DNA from: Agrococcus sp. SGAir0287
Lineage (GTDB): Bacteria; Actinomycetota; Actinomycetes; Actinomycetales; Microbacteriaceae
Assembly: GCF_005484985.1 (NCBI RefSeq)
Contig: NZ_CP027942.1
Location: 2,046,001-2,110,000 of the forward strand
Length of the DNA stretch: 64,000 nucleotides
Direction of reading: 5' to 3'
Both the position numbers and the translations under genes were made by a program. This document shows, piece after piece, positions 16,051-29,217 of this stretch (positions are counted from its first letter, which is position 1; every line of letters starts with the position of its first letter). The notes under the pieces are model-generated. The model was not told the origin of the DNA, did not search any database, and saw nothing but the letters and a program-made list of their open reading frames with translations.

Positions 16051-17772
16051 GTGCTCACGAGGCCAGAGCTCCACGGCACCGTCGGCGCGGTGGCGTCGAC
16101 CCATTGGCTCGCGTCGAGCGCCGGCATGGCCGTGCTCGAGCGCGGCGGCAACGCGGCCGACGCCGCCGTCGCCGCCGGGTTCGTGCTGCACGTCGTCGAG
16201 CCGCACCTCAACGGCCCAGGCGGCGACCTGCCCGCCATCGTGCGCGTGCCGGGCTCCGAGCCGCGCGTGCTGTGCGGCCAGGGCGTCACGGGTGCGGGCG
16301 CGACGATCACGGCGCATCGCGCGCTCGGCGTCGACCACGTGCCCGGCACCGGTCTGCTGGCGGCGGTCGTCCCCGGCGCCGTGCCTGCGTGGCTCACCCT
16401 GCTGCGCGACCACGGCACGTGGACGGTGGCCGACGTCCTGGCCTTCGCGATCGACCTCGCCGACCGCGGCCACCACGTGCTGCCACGCGTCGCGGCCACG
16501 ATCGGCGCGAGCGCGGATCGCTTCCGCAGCGAGTGGCCCACGTCCGCCGAGCTGTGGCTCGCCGACGGCGTGCCCGAGCCGTGGCAGCGCATCCGCAATC
16601 CGTCGCTCGCTCGCACGTACCGACGACTCGTCGACGCGGGCGCGGGCCTCGCGCGCGAGGCGTCGTGCGACGCCGCGATCGCGGCATGGAGCGAGGGATT
16701 CGTCGCCGAGGCCGTCGACGCGCACGTCCGCACGCCCGTCGTCGATGCGACGGGCGAGCCGCATCCCGGACTGCTGCGGGGCGAGGACATGGCCGCCTGG
16801 CGTCCGACGTGGGAGGAGCCGCTCGGGCTCGACTGGCGCGGGCGGCGCGTGCTGAAGTGCGGCGCGTGGACGCAGGGCCCGGCGCTGCTCGCGCAGCTCG
16901 GCATCCTCGAGCCGCTGCTGCCCGCACGCGCCCAGCGCTTCGACGCCGACGTCGTGCATCTCGCCACGGAGGCTGCGAAGCTCGCGTTCGCCGATCGCGA
17001 CGCATGGTTCGGCGACGGCGCGGACCTCTCCGGCCTGCTCGACGAGGCGTACCTCGCCGACCGCCGCGCGCTGATCGGCGACGCGGCATCGCTCGAGCTG
17101 CGCCCCGGCGCCCTCCGCGGCGCGCCGCGGATGCCCGTCGTCCGGTCGGAGGGCGTCGAGCGCGCCGCCGGCGCGGGCGAGCCGACGCGCGGCGACACCT
17201 GCCACCTCGACGTCGTGGATGCGGACGGCATGGTGATCTCGGCCACGCCGAGCGGCGGCTGGCTGCAGTCGAGCCCCGCGATCGCCGGGCTCGGGTTCTG
17301 CCTCGGCACGCGTGCGCAGATGCTGTGGCTCGAGGAGGGGCTCACGACCTCGATGGCGCCGGGCATCCGCCCCCGCACGACCCTCTCGCCCTCGATGGCG
17401 GTCCACGACGACGGCACCGTCGCCGCGTTCGGCACGCCGGGCGGCGACCAGCAGGACTCGTGGCAGCTGTCGATGCTGCTCGGCATGGGGGTGCTCGGCC
17501 TCGGACCCCAGGCGGCGATCGACGCCCCGGCGTGGCACACGACGCACCTCGTCTCGTCGTTCGATCCGCGTGTCTGGGAGCCGGGCGGCCTCCACGTCGA
17601 GTCCCGCCTCGGCGCGGACGTCATCGACGAGCTGCGCAGGCGCGGGCACCGCGTCACCGACGTCGGCGCGTGGAGCCTCGGCAGGCTGAGCCTCGCGAGC
17701 CACGCGCCCGACGGCACCGTGCGCGCCGCGGCGAACCCGCGGGGCGAGCAGGGCTACGCCGTCGCGCGCTGA
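16051..17772 (+). CDS. Gamma-glutamyltransferase family protein (Ntn hydrolase)
   Basis: 573 residues from GTG 16051, 4 bp after the aminotransferase stop. The family start MAVLERGGNAADAAVAA and HLNGPGGD are present. The self-cleavage and nucleophile position is Thr383 in GDTCHLDVVDADG, and the substrate-binding block QSSPAIAGLG and GTPGGDQQDSWQ follow. The protein is therefore expected to process into two subunits. No signal peptide is visible, unlike periplasmic GGT, so it probably works in the cytoplasm. GGT enzymes remove or transfer gamma-glutamyl groups; some relatives (YwrD-like) have other amide substrates. The operon suggests the released amine is transaminated by the neighbour. Confidence 0.9.
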   Translation: MLTRPELHGTVGAVASTHWLASSAGMAVLERGGNAADAAVAAGFVLHVVEPHLNGPGGDLPAIVRVPGSEPRVLCGQGVTGAGATITAHRALGVDHVPGTGLLAAVVPGAVPAWLTLLRDHGTWTVADVLAFAIDLADRGHHVLPRVAATIGASADRFRSEWPTSAELWLADGVPEPWQRIRNPSLARTYRRLVDAGAGLAREASCDAAIAAWSEGFVAEAVDAHVRTPVVDATGEPHPGLLRGEDMAAWRPTWEEPLGLDWRGRRVLKCGAWTQGPALLAQLGILEPLLPARAQRFDADVVHLATEAAKLAFADRDAWFGDGADLSGLLDEAYLADRRALIGDAASLELRPGALRGAPRMPVVRSEGVERAAGAGEPTRGDTCHLDVVDADGMVISATPSGGWLQSSPAIAGLGFCLGTRAQMLWLEEGLTTSMAPGIRPRTTLSPSMAVHDDGTVAAFGTPGGDQQDSWQLSMLLGMGVLGLGPQAAIDAPAWHTTHLVSSFDPRVWEPGGLHVESRLGADVIDELRRRGHRVTDVGAWSLGRLSLASHAPDGTVRAAANPRGEQGYAVAR

Positions 17773-17780
17773 GCGCCGCC

Positions 17781-18803
17781 TCACGACACGGCGGCGCGGT
17801 CGGCCGCGACCCATTCGGGCAGCATGCCCGCGTGCAGCACCGTCGCCATGAGCAGCGCCATGCCCAGGTCGGGGTCGTCGCGCAGCGCGGCCTCGACGCA
17901 CGCCGCCGCGGTGCCGGATCGGCCGAGGAGCCAGTGCAGGGAGGCGAGCATCGTGAGCGGCGCCGCTCGCATGCCGTCCGGCGCCGCGGCCACGACGTCC
18001 TCGAGCAGGCCAACGCCGCGCTCGACGCGATCCCGGTCGGGCGCCGGGCCGATGCCGAGCAGCCGGTCGGCCCCGGCCGCCGAGCCCTCGCCGCGCTGCA
18101 GCGCATGCGCCTCGATGCCGGCGGCGATGCCGTCGAGCAGCTGGCAGGTCGTGGCGTCGCGGATCGCGGGATGCTGCACGAGGGCGAGCACGGTCGCGAC
18201 CCGCTCGGGGTCGCGGACGGCGGCCTGCAGCGCGAGCTCGACCGTCACGACCGGGTCGTCGAGCGCCGCGCGCATCGCGCCCGAGTCGGCGATCGTCTCG
18301 AGCGCGTCCGCCACGGCGCGGCGACGGGCCGGCGACGCCGGCTCGGGCACGCGGGGCGCCGGCGTCGGGGGCAGGAACGGCAGCCCCGGCGTCACCTCGA
18401 GCTCGGCGATCGGGCCGCGCGCAGCGAGCGGCTGGGCGTAGTCGCCCCAGGCGTCCGCGGCCTGGCACAGCCGCGCCCGCACAGGCAGGTGCGCCCTGCG
18501 GCACGCGGCGACGAGGGCGCGCACGAGCGCACGGTGCGGCAGGGCGCCCGCGCCGACGACGCGATCCGTCACGACGGCGACGGCGACGGCGTCGGGCCCG
18601 ACGTCGAGCACGGAGGCGACGACGTCGTCGGCCCACGCAGCGAGCGCACCACGGGGCAGCACGGGGATGTCGCATCGCACCGCCATGCCGGTCCGCGAGC
18701 CGTGGAACGGCACGACGAGGATCGAACGTGCGATGGCGGAGCCCGCGAGATGCGGGAGGGCGAGCAGGAGCTGCTGGGGCGACGAGGCGCGGACGATCTG
18801 CAT
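17781..18803 (-). CDS. DUF4192 family protein
   Basis: 340 residues from ATG 18803. The N-terminal block (LLLALPHLAG, ARSILVVPFHGSRTGMAVRCDIP) and the overall helical, Ala-rich composition match DUF4192, a family of unknown function nearly confined to Actinobacteria. A GTG 13 codons upstream could also be used because no clear ribosome site precedes the ATG. The C-terminal half carries TPR-like helices (LTMLASLHWLLGRSGTAAACVEAAL). It converges on the gamma-glutamyltransferase gene with an 8-bp gap. No enzymatic motif was recognised. Confidence 0.85.
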   Translation of the reverse strand: MQIVRASSPQQLLLALPHLAGSAIARSILVVPFHGSRTGMAVRCDIPVLPRGALAAWADDVVASVLDVGPDAVAVAVVTDRVVGAGALPHRALVRALVAACRRAHLPVRARLCQAADAWGDYAQPLAARGPIAELEVTPGLPFLPPTPAPRVPEPASPARRRAVADALETIADSGAMRAALDDPVVTVELALQAAVRDPERVATVLALVQHPAIRDATTCQLLDGIAAGIEAHALQRGEGSAAGADRLLGIGPAPDRDRVERGVGLLEDVVAAAPDGMRAAPLTMLASLHWLLGRSGTAAACVEAALRDDPDLGMALLMATVLHAGMLPEWVAADRAAVS

Positions 18804-18907
18804 GCGCGGGAGGTTCGCGTGCACCGCCGAGCCCTGCACGTGACCGCGCTCCGCCTGTGGATGCCGTCCGGCTGTCAGGGACGCGCGAGACGCGCGTGCG
18901 CCCGGCG

Positions 18908-19849
18908 CTAGGAGAAGAGGTCGGAGATCGCGGCGACGACGTCGGCGCTCATCCGCGCCTCGCCCGCCGCGACGTTCTGCGCGATCTGCTCGGGCTTCGT
19001 CGCGCCCGCGATCACCGACACGACCGGATCCTGCGCGAGCAGCCACGCGAACGTCGCCTCGAGCATCGTGAGCCCCGCGTCGCGCGCGATGCGGTCGTAC
19101 TCCTCGAGCTGCGTCCAGTCGACGCCCTCGAGCAGCTGCGGCTTGATGCGGGTGAGCCGACCGTCGTGCGGGTGCTCGCTCCGCGTGTACTTGCCCGAGA
19201 GCAGGCCGTTGTACAGCGGGAAGTACGGCAGGAACCCGAGGCCCGCCTCGCGCGCCGCGGGCAGCACGTCCGCCTCGACGCCGCGGGCGAGGAGGCTGTA
19301 CTCGTCCTGCGCCGTCGCGAAGCCGTTCGGCGACGGCACCGCCGCCGCCTCGCGGATCTGCTCGCCCGAGAGGTTCGAGTGGCCGTAGGCGCGGATCTTG
19401 CCGGCCTCGACGAGCTCGTCGAGCGCATCGATCGTGGTCGCGATCGGCGTGGACGGGTCGGGCGTGTGCAGCTGGTACAGGTCGATCCAGTCGGTCTGCA
19501 GGCGCGTGAGCGACGCGTCGACCGCGTTGCGCACGTACCGGCGACCGCCCTTCGGACCCCAGTCCTCGCTGCCGGGGATCGGGAAGTCCTGGTGCCCCCA
19601 CTTCGTGGCGAGCACGACCTGATCGCGTCGGCCCTTGAGCGCGTTGCCGAGCAGCCGCTCGCTCGTCGTCGGCGGTACGCCGTACATGTCGGCGGTGTCG
19701 AGCAGCGTGATGCCGTGGTCGATCGCCGCGTGGATGAGGCGGTCGGTGCCCGCCTGCTCCTCGGTCGCGGTGCCGGGGCGACCCAGGTTGTTGAGCCCGA
19801 GGCCCACCTGGCTCACGACGATGTCACTGGTTCCGAGGGTTCGGCGCAT
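18908..19849 (-). CDS. Aldo/keto reductase
   Basis: 313 residues forming a full AKR barrel. The catalytic tetrad is visible: Asp and Tyr in LLDTADMYG, Lys in VLATKWGHQD and His in LYQLHTPDP; the cofactor end has VIAGATKPEQI. Such enzymes reduce aldehydes and ketones with NADPH. It appears monocistronic: 55 bp separate it from the yaaA stop upstream, and a TAGGCT hexamer sits 6 bp before the ATG, which predicts a leaderless message starting at the ATG. The physiological substrate is unknown. Confidence 0.95.
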   Translation of the reverse strand: MRRTLGTSDIVVSQVGLGLNNLGRPGTATEEQAGTDRLIHAAIDHGITLLDTADMYGVPPTTSERLLGNALKGRRDQVVLATKWGHQDFPIPGSEDWGPKGGRRYVRNAVDASLTRLQTDWIDLYQLHTPDPSTPIATTIDALDELVEAGKIRAYGHSNLSGEQIREAAAVPSPNGFATAQDEYSLLARGVEADVLPAAREAGLGFLPYFPLYNGLLSGKYTRSEHPHDGRLTRIKPQLLEGVDWTQLEEYDRIARDAGLTMLEATFAWLLAQDPVVSVIAGATKPEQIAQNVAAGEARMSADVVAAISDLFS

Positions 19850-19855
19850 CCATCC

Positions 19856-19861
19856 AGCCTA
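19856..19861 (-). promoter_or_regulatory. -10 element of leaderless aldo/keto reductase gene
   Basis: TAGGCT on the minus strand, 6 bp before the ATG at 19849, so transcription should begin at the start codon. No convincing -35 was found. Confidence 0.55.
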
Positions 19862-19904
19862 CGCGCGCCCCCGCGATCGATCGTCGCGCTCTCAGCGAAT
19901 CTCG

Positions 19905-20618
19905 TCAGCGCAGGCCCGAAGCAGTCGCCGTGAGCTCCAGGCGCGCGTCGTCGACCAGACGCAGCCGGATGCCCGCGTCCCGCGCCCACGAGGCGAGACC
20001 CGCCGCGTCGACCGCTGCGACGACGTCGACGGCCATGCGCCGCACGAGCGCGCCCTTGGCGTGCTTGTTCCAGTGGTTCAGGGCCGCGCCGTCCTCCCCC
20101 ACGACGTCGACGGCGATCGCTCCGGGCACGGGTGCGACGTCGACGTACGCCTTCGACCGCAGGTCGACGACCGTCCGACCACCGAGCACCGCGCCCGCAT
20201 CCGCCCACGCACCGCGGAGCGCGCCCCTCAGGTCGCTCGACGAGCAGCGGTACGACGGGATGCGGTCGCACGCGGCCACGAACCCCCACAGCGCCGAGCC
20301 GACGAGCACGTGCTCGTCGACCCACGCGCGCGCGGACGCGTCGAGCGATGCCGCCTCGAGCGCGTCGTACAGGACGCCCTCGTAGCGCTCGATCGCCGGC
20401 ATCGTCGGCGACGTCCGCAGCGCGCGGTCGTCGTCGATCCAGCGCTGCCGCGCGGGCGTCGGTGCGGGCGGCGCGGCGAGCGCCTTCGCGATCGTCGCGT
20501 CGAGCACGCGCTCGCGGATGGCGGTCAGCGGCGGGAACGCCAGTGCGCCGAGGTCCAGCGAGGACCCCGGCGCACCGCCCGCCGCCTTCGTCTCCGAAGG
20601 GGGCAGGATGACGATCAC
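19905..20618 (-). CDS. yaaA: YaaA family peroxide-stress protein (DUF328)
   Basis: 237 residues from GTG 20618, overlapping the atpC stop by 4 bp. Family signatures are the N-terminal ILPPSETKA, the middle RYEGVLYDAL, the VDLRSKAYVD segment and NHWNKHAKG near the C-terminus. In E. coli YaaA lowers intracellular iron during peroxide stress and binds DNA. The overlap puts it at the tail of the ATP synthase operon, so it is probably co-transcribed; whether this is functional or accidental read-through is unclear. Confidence 0.92.
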   Translation of the reverse strand: MIVILPPSETKAAGGAPGSSLDLGALAFPPLTAIRERVLDATIAKALAAPPAPTPARQRWIDDDRALRTSPTMPAIERYEGVLYDALEAASLDASARAWVDEHVLVGSALWGFVAACDRIPSYRCSSSDLRGALRGAWADAGAVLGGRTVVDLRSKAYVDVAPVPGAIAVDVVGEDGAALNHWNKHAKGALVRRMAVDVVAAVDAAGLASWARDAGIRLRLVDDARLELTATASGLR

Positions 20619-20871
20619 GCGAGCTGCGCGTGCCTGGCGACGATCTCCACCCGGTCGTGGTCGACCGACAGGAAGCCCTCGGCCGCCTCGACGGCGATGA
20701 CGCTGCCGTCGACGGGCGTGACGCGGACCTGGCCGGAGCCGAGGACCGCGAGCACGGGCTCGTGCCCCGCGAGGATGCCGATCTCGCCCTCGACGGTGCG
20801 AGCGATGACCTGGCTCGCCTCGCCGGACCACACCTCGGCCTCGGCGGAGACGATGCTGACGGCGAGTGCCA

Positions 20872-20872
<1 letters not shown>
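20615..20872 (-). CDS. atpC: ATP synthase epsilon subunit, short form
   Basis: 85 residues from ATG 20872, which overlaps the atpD stop (ATGA). The beta-sandwich domain is complete (VSIVSAEAEVWSGEA, GEIGILAGHEPVLAVL, AEGFLSVDHDRVEIVA), but the C-terminal helical hairpin of about 40 residues, which in many bacteria inhibits ATP hydrolysis, is absent. The next gene starts inside the stop codon, so this is the natural length and not a frameshift. Epsilon sits in the F1 central stalk. Loss of the hairpin implies that hydrolysis is restrained by other means. Confidence 0.95.
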
Positions 20873-22347
<1,475 letters not shown>

Positions 22348-23247
22348 TTACTTCGCCGAGGAGAGGGCGTCCGCGCCGCCCACGATCTCGGAGATCTGCT
22401 GCGTGATCTCTGCCTGACGCGCGTTGTTGCGGAGGCGCGTGTAGTCGGTGATGAGCTTGTCCGCGTTGTCGGATGCCGACTTCATCGCCTTCTGCGTCGC
22501 GGCCTGCTTGGCGGCGGCCGACTGCAGCAGCGCGTTGAAGATGCGGCTCTCGACGTAGACGGGCAGGAGTGCGTCGAGCACGCGGCCCGGCTCCGGCTCG
22601 AACTCGTAGAGCGGGAAGTGCTCGCCGTCGCTCGCGTCCTCGGCCGCGTCGACGATCTCGAGGGGCAGCAGACGCACGGTCTGCGGCTCCTGCGTCATCA
22701 TGCTGACGAAGCGGTTGTAGACGACGTGGATCTCGTCGACGCCGCCGTTCGCCGAGCCCTTGACGTAGGACTCGATGACGGCGTCGGCGATCTCGTTGGC
22801 GAGGTCGGCCGTGGGCGTCTCGGTCGCGCCGGTCCAGTCGCGCACCGACGGGCGGCGGCGGAACTGGAAGTACTGCACGGCCTTGCGACCGACCAGGTAG
22901 TGGTCGACCTCCTTGCCCTGCGCCTCGAGCTGCGCACGCAGCTCGCCGGCCTCCCGCAGGATCTGCGAGTTGAACGCGCCCGCGAGGCCGCGGTCGCTCG
23001 TGAGGACCACGATCGCGCTGCGGCGGATCTCGTCGCGCTCGAGCGTGAGGTCGTGGACCTCGTTCGAGTACGTCGCGACCGCGCTCACGGCACGCGTGAT
23101 GGCGCGTGCGTACGGCGAGGAGGCCTCGACCCGCGCCAGCGCCTTCTGGATGCGCGACGCGGCGATGAGCTCCATCGCCTTCGTGATCTTCTTGGTCGTC
23201 TGCGCAGACTTGATCTTCTGCGTGTACTCCCTGAGCTGGGCTCCCAT
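22348..23247 (-). CDS. atpG: ATP synthase gamma subunit
   Basis: 299 residues. The rotor-shaft helices are recognisable: N-terminal [27 protein letters not shown] and the C-terminal block [30 protein letters not shown]. The middle Rossmann-like domain has [15 protein letters not shown]. Gamma rotates inside the alpha3beta3 hexamer and couples it to the c-ring. It lies 5 bp after atpA and upstream of atpD, the standard order. Confidence 0.98.
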   Translation of the reverse strand: MGAQLREYTQKIKSAQTTKKITKAMELIAASRIQKALARVEASSPYARAITRAVSAVATYSNEVHDLTLERDEIRRSAIVVLTSDRGLAGAFNSQILREAGELRAQLEAQGKEVDHYLVGRKAVQYFQFRRRPSVRDWTGATETPTADLANEIADAVIESYVKGSANGGVDEIHVVYNRFVSMMTQEPQTVRLLPLEIVDAAEDASDGEHFPLYEFEPEPGRVLDALLPVYVESRIFNALLQSAAAKQAATQKAMKSASDNADKLITDYTRLRNNARQAEITQQISEIVGGADALSSAK

Positions 23248-23252
23248 GAGGC

Positions 23253-24890
<1,638 letters not shown>

Positions 24891-24908
24891 TGCTTCTCCT
24901 CGTGTGAC

Positions 24909-25691
24909 CTAGGCCAGCCGCAGCCGGAGGTCGGTGAACTTCGCGCGGATCGTGCCGTCGATGACGTCGTCCGCGACCGCGACCCGGAGGCCGCCGATGA
25001 TCGTGGGGTCGACGACCTGCTGGACCTGCAGGCGTCGTCCGTAGCGCTGCGCGAGGCTCGCCTCGAGCCTGCGCAGCTGGGTCTCGGGCAGCGGGACGGC
25101 CGTCGTGACCGTCGCGATGCCGGCGCCGGCCGCGTCGGCGACCGTCTCGGCCGCCTGCCGCAGCAGCGCGCCGATCCGGCGGCCGCGGGGGCTGCGCACG
25201 AGGTGGTCGAGGATCACGAGCGTCGACTCGGAGGCACGACCGGCGAGCAGGCGCTCGACGACGCGGGCCTTGTCGTCCGCCTCGCCCAGCAGGCCGCCGA
25301 GCGCGAGCTCGAGGTCGGCGTCGCCCGCGACGATGCCCTCGAACTGGTGGATCTCCGACGCGACGTCGGCGTCGCTCGCGATGGCCGCGAGCCGGATGCC
25401 GGCGTCCTCGAGGCCCGCGAGCAGGTCCTGCCCCGACGACCAGCGCTGCGCGACCGCGACGCCGAGCAGGCGGCGCGCGTCGGCGCCGAGCGCGCCGAAG
25501 ACGCGCTCGACGATGGCCTGACGATCGGCTGCCGCGCCGTTGGCGTCGACGAGCGCCGCGAGCAGCTGGGGCGTGCGCTCGATCGCGCGCGCCGCCTGCA
25601 GGAGCTCGCGGGCGTGCGCGACGCCGGCGCCCGACGACGCCTGCACGGCGTTCGTCAGGGCGCCGAGCGCCTCACGCGTGGCGGACCTCAC
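24909..25691 (-). CDS. atpH: ATP synthase delta subunit
   Basis: 260 residues from a GTG at 25691 overlapping the atpF stop by 4 bp. It has the six-helix N-terminal domain and the conserved C-terminus RLEASLAQRYGRRLQVQQVVDPTIIGGLRVAVADDVIDGT. Delta attaches the peripheral stalk to the top of F1. At 260 residues it is longer than the roughly 180 of E. coli, as is normal in Actinobacteria. An initiator upstream of the GTG would run into atpF, and the domain begins directly at this codon. Confidence 0.95.
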   Translation of the reverse strand: MRSATREALGALTNAVQASSGAGVAHARELLQAARAIERTPQLLAALVDANGAAADRQAIVERVFGALGADARRLLGVAVAQRWSSGQDLLAGLEDAGIRLAAIASDADVASEIHQFEGIVAGDADLELALGGLLGEADDKARVVERLLAGRASESTLVILDHLVRSPRGRRIGALLRQAAETVADAAGAGIATVTTAVPLPETQLRRLEASLAQRYGRRLQVQQVVDPTIIGGLRVAVADDVIDGTIRAKFTDLRLRLA

Positions 25692-26245
25692 CGGCGACCA
25701 GCCCCCTCGGCCTCGAGGTCCGCGAGGAAGCGGTCCACGATGCCGGCGGCGCGCTGCTCGTCGAGCGACTCGCCGACGACCTTCTCCGAGAGGTCGAGCG
25801 CGAGCACGCCGACCTCCTGGCGCAGCGACTGCACGGCGGCCTGACGCTCCGCCTCGATCTGCGCACGGGCGGTGGCGCCGACGCGGTCGGCCTCCTCCTG
25901 CGCGGCGGCCTTGAGCTCCGCGAGGATCTCGGCGCCCTCGGCGCGCGCCTTCTCGCGGATCTGCGCCGCCTCCGCACGAGCCTCGGCGAGGATCGCGGCG
26001 TTCTCCTCGAGCGATGCCTGCGCCTTCGCCTCGGCCGCCTCGGCGCGCTCGAGGGCACCCTCGATCGCGTCGCGGCGCTCGTCGAGCGCCTTGTTCAACT
26101 TGGGCACGAGCCACAGGAAGAACGCGAGGACGATCGCGAAGACGACCGCGCTCCAGACGATGTCGTAGATCGCCGGGATGAGCGGGTTGGGCGTGCTGCC
26201 CTCGCCGTGCTCATCCGCCATCACGACGGGGAATGCGAGCTGCAT
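25688..26245 (-). CDS. atpF: ATP synthase b subunit
   Basis: 185 residues: a short N-terminus, one membrane helix (AVVFAIVLAFFLWLVPKL, residues about 33-50), then a long charged amphipathic helix rich in Ala, Glu and Arg that forms the peripheral stalk coiled coil. It lies between atpE and atpH. An alternative start at the Met eight codons downstream would also leave the membrane helix intact. Confidence 0.95.
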   Translation of the reverse strand: MQLAFPVVMADEHGEGSTPNPLIPAIYDIVWSAVVFAIVLAFFLWLVPKLNKALDERRDAIEGALERAEAAEAKAQASLEENAAILAEARAEAAQIREKARAEGAEILAELKAAAQEEADRVGATARAQIEAERQAAVQSLRQEVGVLALDLSEKVVGESLDEQRAAGIVDRFLADLEAEGAGRR

Positions 26246-26285
26246 CCCTGACTCCTTTGCTTGGAGACCGCTAGGCGGTCGGCGA

Positions 26286-27417
<1,132 letters not shown>

Positions 27418-27432
27418 CGGGGTCTCCGTCGG

Positions 27433-27525
27433 TCACGGCGCGTCACGGCGCCATAGGTCGTCGTCGTACAGATCCGAGCCTGGATCGGCCCCCTCCGCCA
27501 TCGCGGCCACGAGGGCGCGGAGCAT
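27433..27525 (-). CDS. Possible 30-residue ORF in the atp leader
   Basis: ATG 27525 to TGA 27433 on the atp strand, ending 15 bp before the CTG of atpB and in the same frame. The codons have GC-rich third positions like the neighbouring genes, and the product is acidic toward its end (LYDDDLW). It lies in the leader between atpI and atpB, about 20 bp downstream of a plausible transcription start. No strong ribosome site is visible. It may be a small protein or a leader peptide that feeds ribosomes to the CTG start, or it may be chance. Confidence 0.35.
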   Translation of the reverse strand: MLRALVAAMAEGADPGSDLYDDDLWRRDAP

Positions 27526-27558
27526 GGAGGACCAACCTGGGGGATCACTGGAGAGCCT

Positions 27559-27564
27559 AGCAGA
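27559..27564 (-). promoter_or_regulatory. Possible -10 of atpB operon promoter
   Basis: A TAGGCT hexamer on the minus strand in the 157-bp gap between the atpI-like gene and atpB. It is the same hexamer seen before leaderless genes in this window. No good -35 was found, so the assignment is tentative. Confidence 0.35.
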
Positions 27565-27574
27565 CGAGCGCGCC

Positions 27575-28027
27575 TCAGCGGCGAGCGGGACGGCCCTGCG
27601 TCTCCTCCTCGGCGGGCTCGTCGACCGTGGGCTGCCGCGAGCGGCCGATCACGAGCACGTCGACGACGAGCGAGCCGAGCACGGCGGCCAGCATCGTGCC
27701 GAACACGACGCCACCACTGAGCCACGACTGGCCTTGCAGCGCGAGCATGATGACGAGGAAGAGGATGAACTTCAGCAGCATCCCGCCGAGCAGGACGCCG
27801 AAGAACCCGGCGTGCAGCAGCTCGCCGCGGGAGACCTTGAAGCCGACGATCACGGAGACGGCCGTGAGCGAGAGGAAGGCGATCGCGATGACGGTGCCGA
27901 CGAGGGCGCTGACGACGCCCGTCCACCCAGCGACCACGAATCCCACGATCCCGCCGACGAGCGCGACGCCGAGGGCCAGCAGCCCGCCGTACGCGAGCAC
28001 ACGGCGCATGACGTCCTGGATGGTCAT
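27575..28027 (-). CDS. AtpI-like membrane protein
   Basis: 150 residues with four hydrophobic segments (about 14-34, 38-60, 73-95, 103-127) and a charged C-terminal tail. Position directly before the ATP synthase genes and topology match AtpI/AtpZ-type proteins, which assist c-ring assembly or carry divalent cations. Sequence similarity between such proteins is low, so the name rests mainly on context. Its ATG overlaps the wecA stop, indicating co-transcription with wecA. A 157-bp gap with a possible promoter separates it from atpB. Confidence 0.75.
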   Translation of the reverse strand: MTIQDVMRRVLAYGGLLALGVALVGGIVGFVVAGWTGVVSALVGTVIAIAFLSLTAVSVIVGFKVSRGELLHAGFFGVLLGGMLLKFILFLVIMLALQGQSWLSGGVVFGTMLAAVLGSLVVDVLVIGRSRQPTVDEPAEEETQGRPARR

Positions 28028-29217
28028 CGTCGCTCTCCTGCCTCGACCGTGTCCCGGCTCCCCCTGCGATCCCGACGCTCCGCCGCGCGACGCCTCGCGA
28101 GGCGCAGCGCGGAGTGCCAGAGCCGCCGGCTCACCGGCAGCGCGGTGAGGATCGCGCAGACGAGGAAGCCCACGGCGATGATACCGGTCGCGACCCACTC
28201 GTCGAGGAAGAGGAAGAGGAGGCACCCCACCGACACGACGACGGTCCACGAGTAGAAGATGAGGACGGCGCCCAGGTGGGTGTGGCCCATGTCCAGCAGA
28301 CGATGGTGGAGGTGCTTGCGGTCGGCGGCGAACGGGCTCTGCCCGTTGAGCAGTCGGCGGACGACGGCGAGCACGAAGTCGAGCAGCGGCAGCGCGAGGA
28401 TCGCGAAGGGCAGCAGCACGGGGATGAAGGCCGGGAGGATCTGCGAGCGCCCGCCGAGCACCGTGAGGTCGATCTGGCCCGTGACGGAGATGGCGGCCGT
28501 GGCGGTGAGGAGGCCGACCATGAGCGCGCCCGCATCGCCCATGAACATCTTCGCCTTGTGCCAGTTGAGCGGCAGGAACCCGACGCACGCGCCCACGACG
28601 ATGGCGGTGATGACGCTCGCGACCGAGAAGTACGCCTCCTGCTGGCCGAGCGACCGGCTGATGATCCAGATGTAGGCGAAGAAGGCCGCGGAGCCGATGA
28701 TCGTCGTGCCGGCCACGAGTGCGTCGAGCCCGTCGATGAAGTTCACGGCGTTCATGACGAGCACGATCGTGATGACGGTGAGCACGATCGACATCTGCGA
28801 CGAGCCGACGGCGATGCCGCCGAACGGGTTCGGCGTGCTCGTGAGGCGCACGACGAAGAACGCCACGACGCCGGCCGCGACGAGCTGCGCGCCGAGCTTC
28901 ACCATCCAGTCGAGGTCGAGCAGGTCGTCGAGCACGCCCACCGTCACGATGAACCCCGTGGCGCACAGCAGCGCGATCATCTTGTGCGGCTCGGCGTAGG
29001 CCGCCTGGAGCTGGGGCACGAAGGCGCCGACGGTGAGCGCGGCGACGACGCCGCCGAACATCGCGACGCCGCCGAGCCGCGGGGTCGGCGTCGCGTGCAC
29101 GTCGCGCTCGCGCACGGGCGGATGGATGCCGTGCGCGAGGGCGAACCGCAGCGTCGCGAGGCTCACGAGCCACGTGACGACGGCTGCGACGAGCGCGATC
29201 GCGACGAACAGGATCAT
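28024..29217 (-). CDS. wecA: Polyprenyl-phosphate GlcNAc-1-phosphate transferase (MraY/WecA family)
   Basis: 397 residues with about ten membrane helices. Family motifs are GVLDDLLDLDW, MNAVNFIDGLDALVAG, the catalytic FMGDAGALMVG and the histidine loop HLHHRLLDMGHTH. Actinobacterial members in this chromosomal place (as Rv1302 in mycobacteria) transfer GlcNAc-1-P from UDP-GlcNAc to decaprenyl phosphate, starting cell-wall linker synthesis. The basic C-terminal tail is cytoplasmic. It overlaps sua5 upstream and the atpI-like gene downstream by 4 bp each. Confidence 0.93.
   Translation of the reverse strand: MILFVAIALVAAVVTWLVSLATLRFALAHGIHPPVRERDVHATPTPRLGGVAMFGGVVAALTVGAFVPQLQAAYAEPHKMIALLCATGFIVTVGVLDDLLDLDWMVKLGAQLVAAGVVAFFVVRLTSTPNPFGGIAVGSSQMSIVLTVITIVLVMNAVNFIDGLDALVAGTTIIGSAAFFAYIWIISRSLGQQEAYFSVASVITAIVVGACVGFLPLNWHKAKMFMGDAGALMVGLLTATAAISVTGQIDLTVLGGRSQILPAFIPVLLPFAILALPLLDFVLAVVRRLLNGQSPFAADRKHLHHRLLDMGHTHLGAVLIFYSWTVVVSVGCLLFLFLDEWVATGIIAVGFLVCAILTALPVSRRLWHSALRLARRRAAERRDRRGSRDTVEAGERR

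Noticed and set aside
18804-18907. GC-rich inverted repeat (ACGCGCG ... CGCGCGT) between DUF4192 and aldo/keto reductase genes as a terminator
   Set aside because: No T-run and the orientation serves no convergent pair; GC-rich chance pairing is common at this composition.
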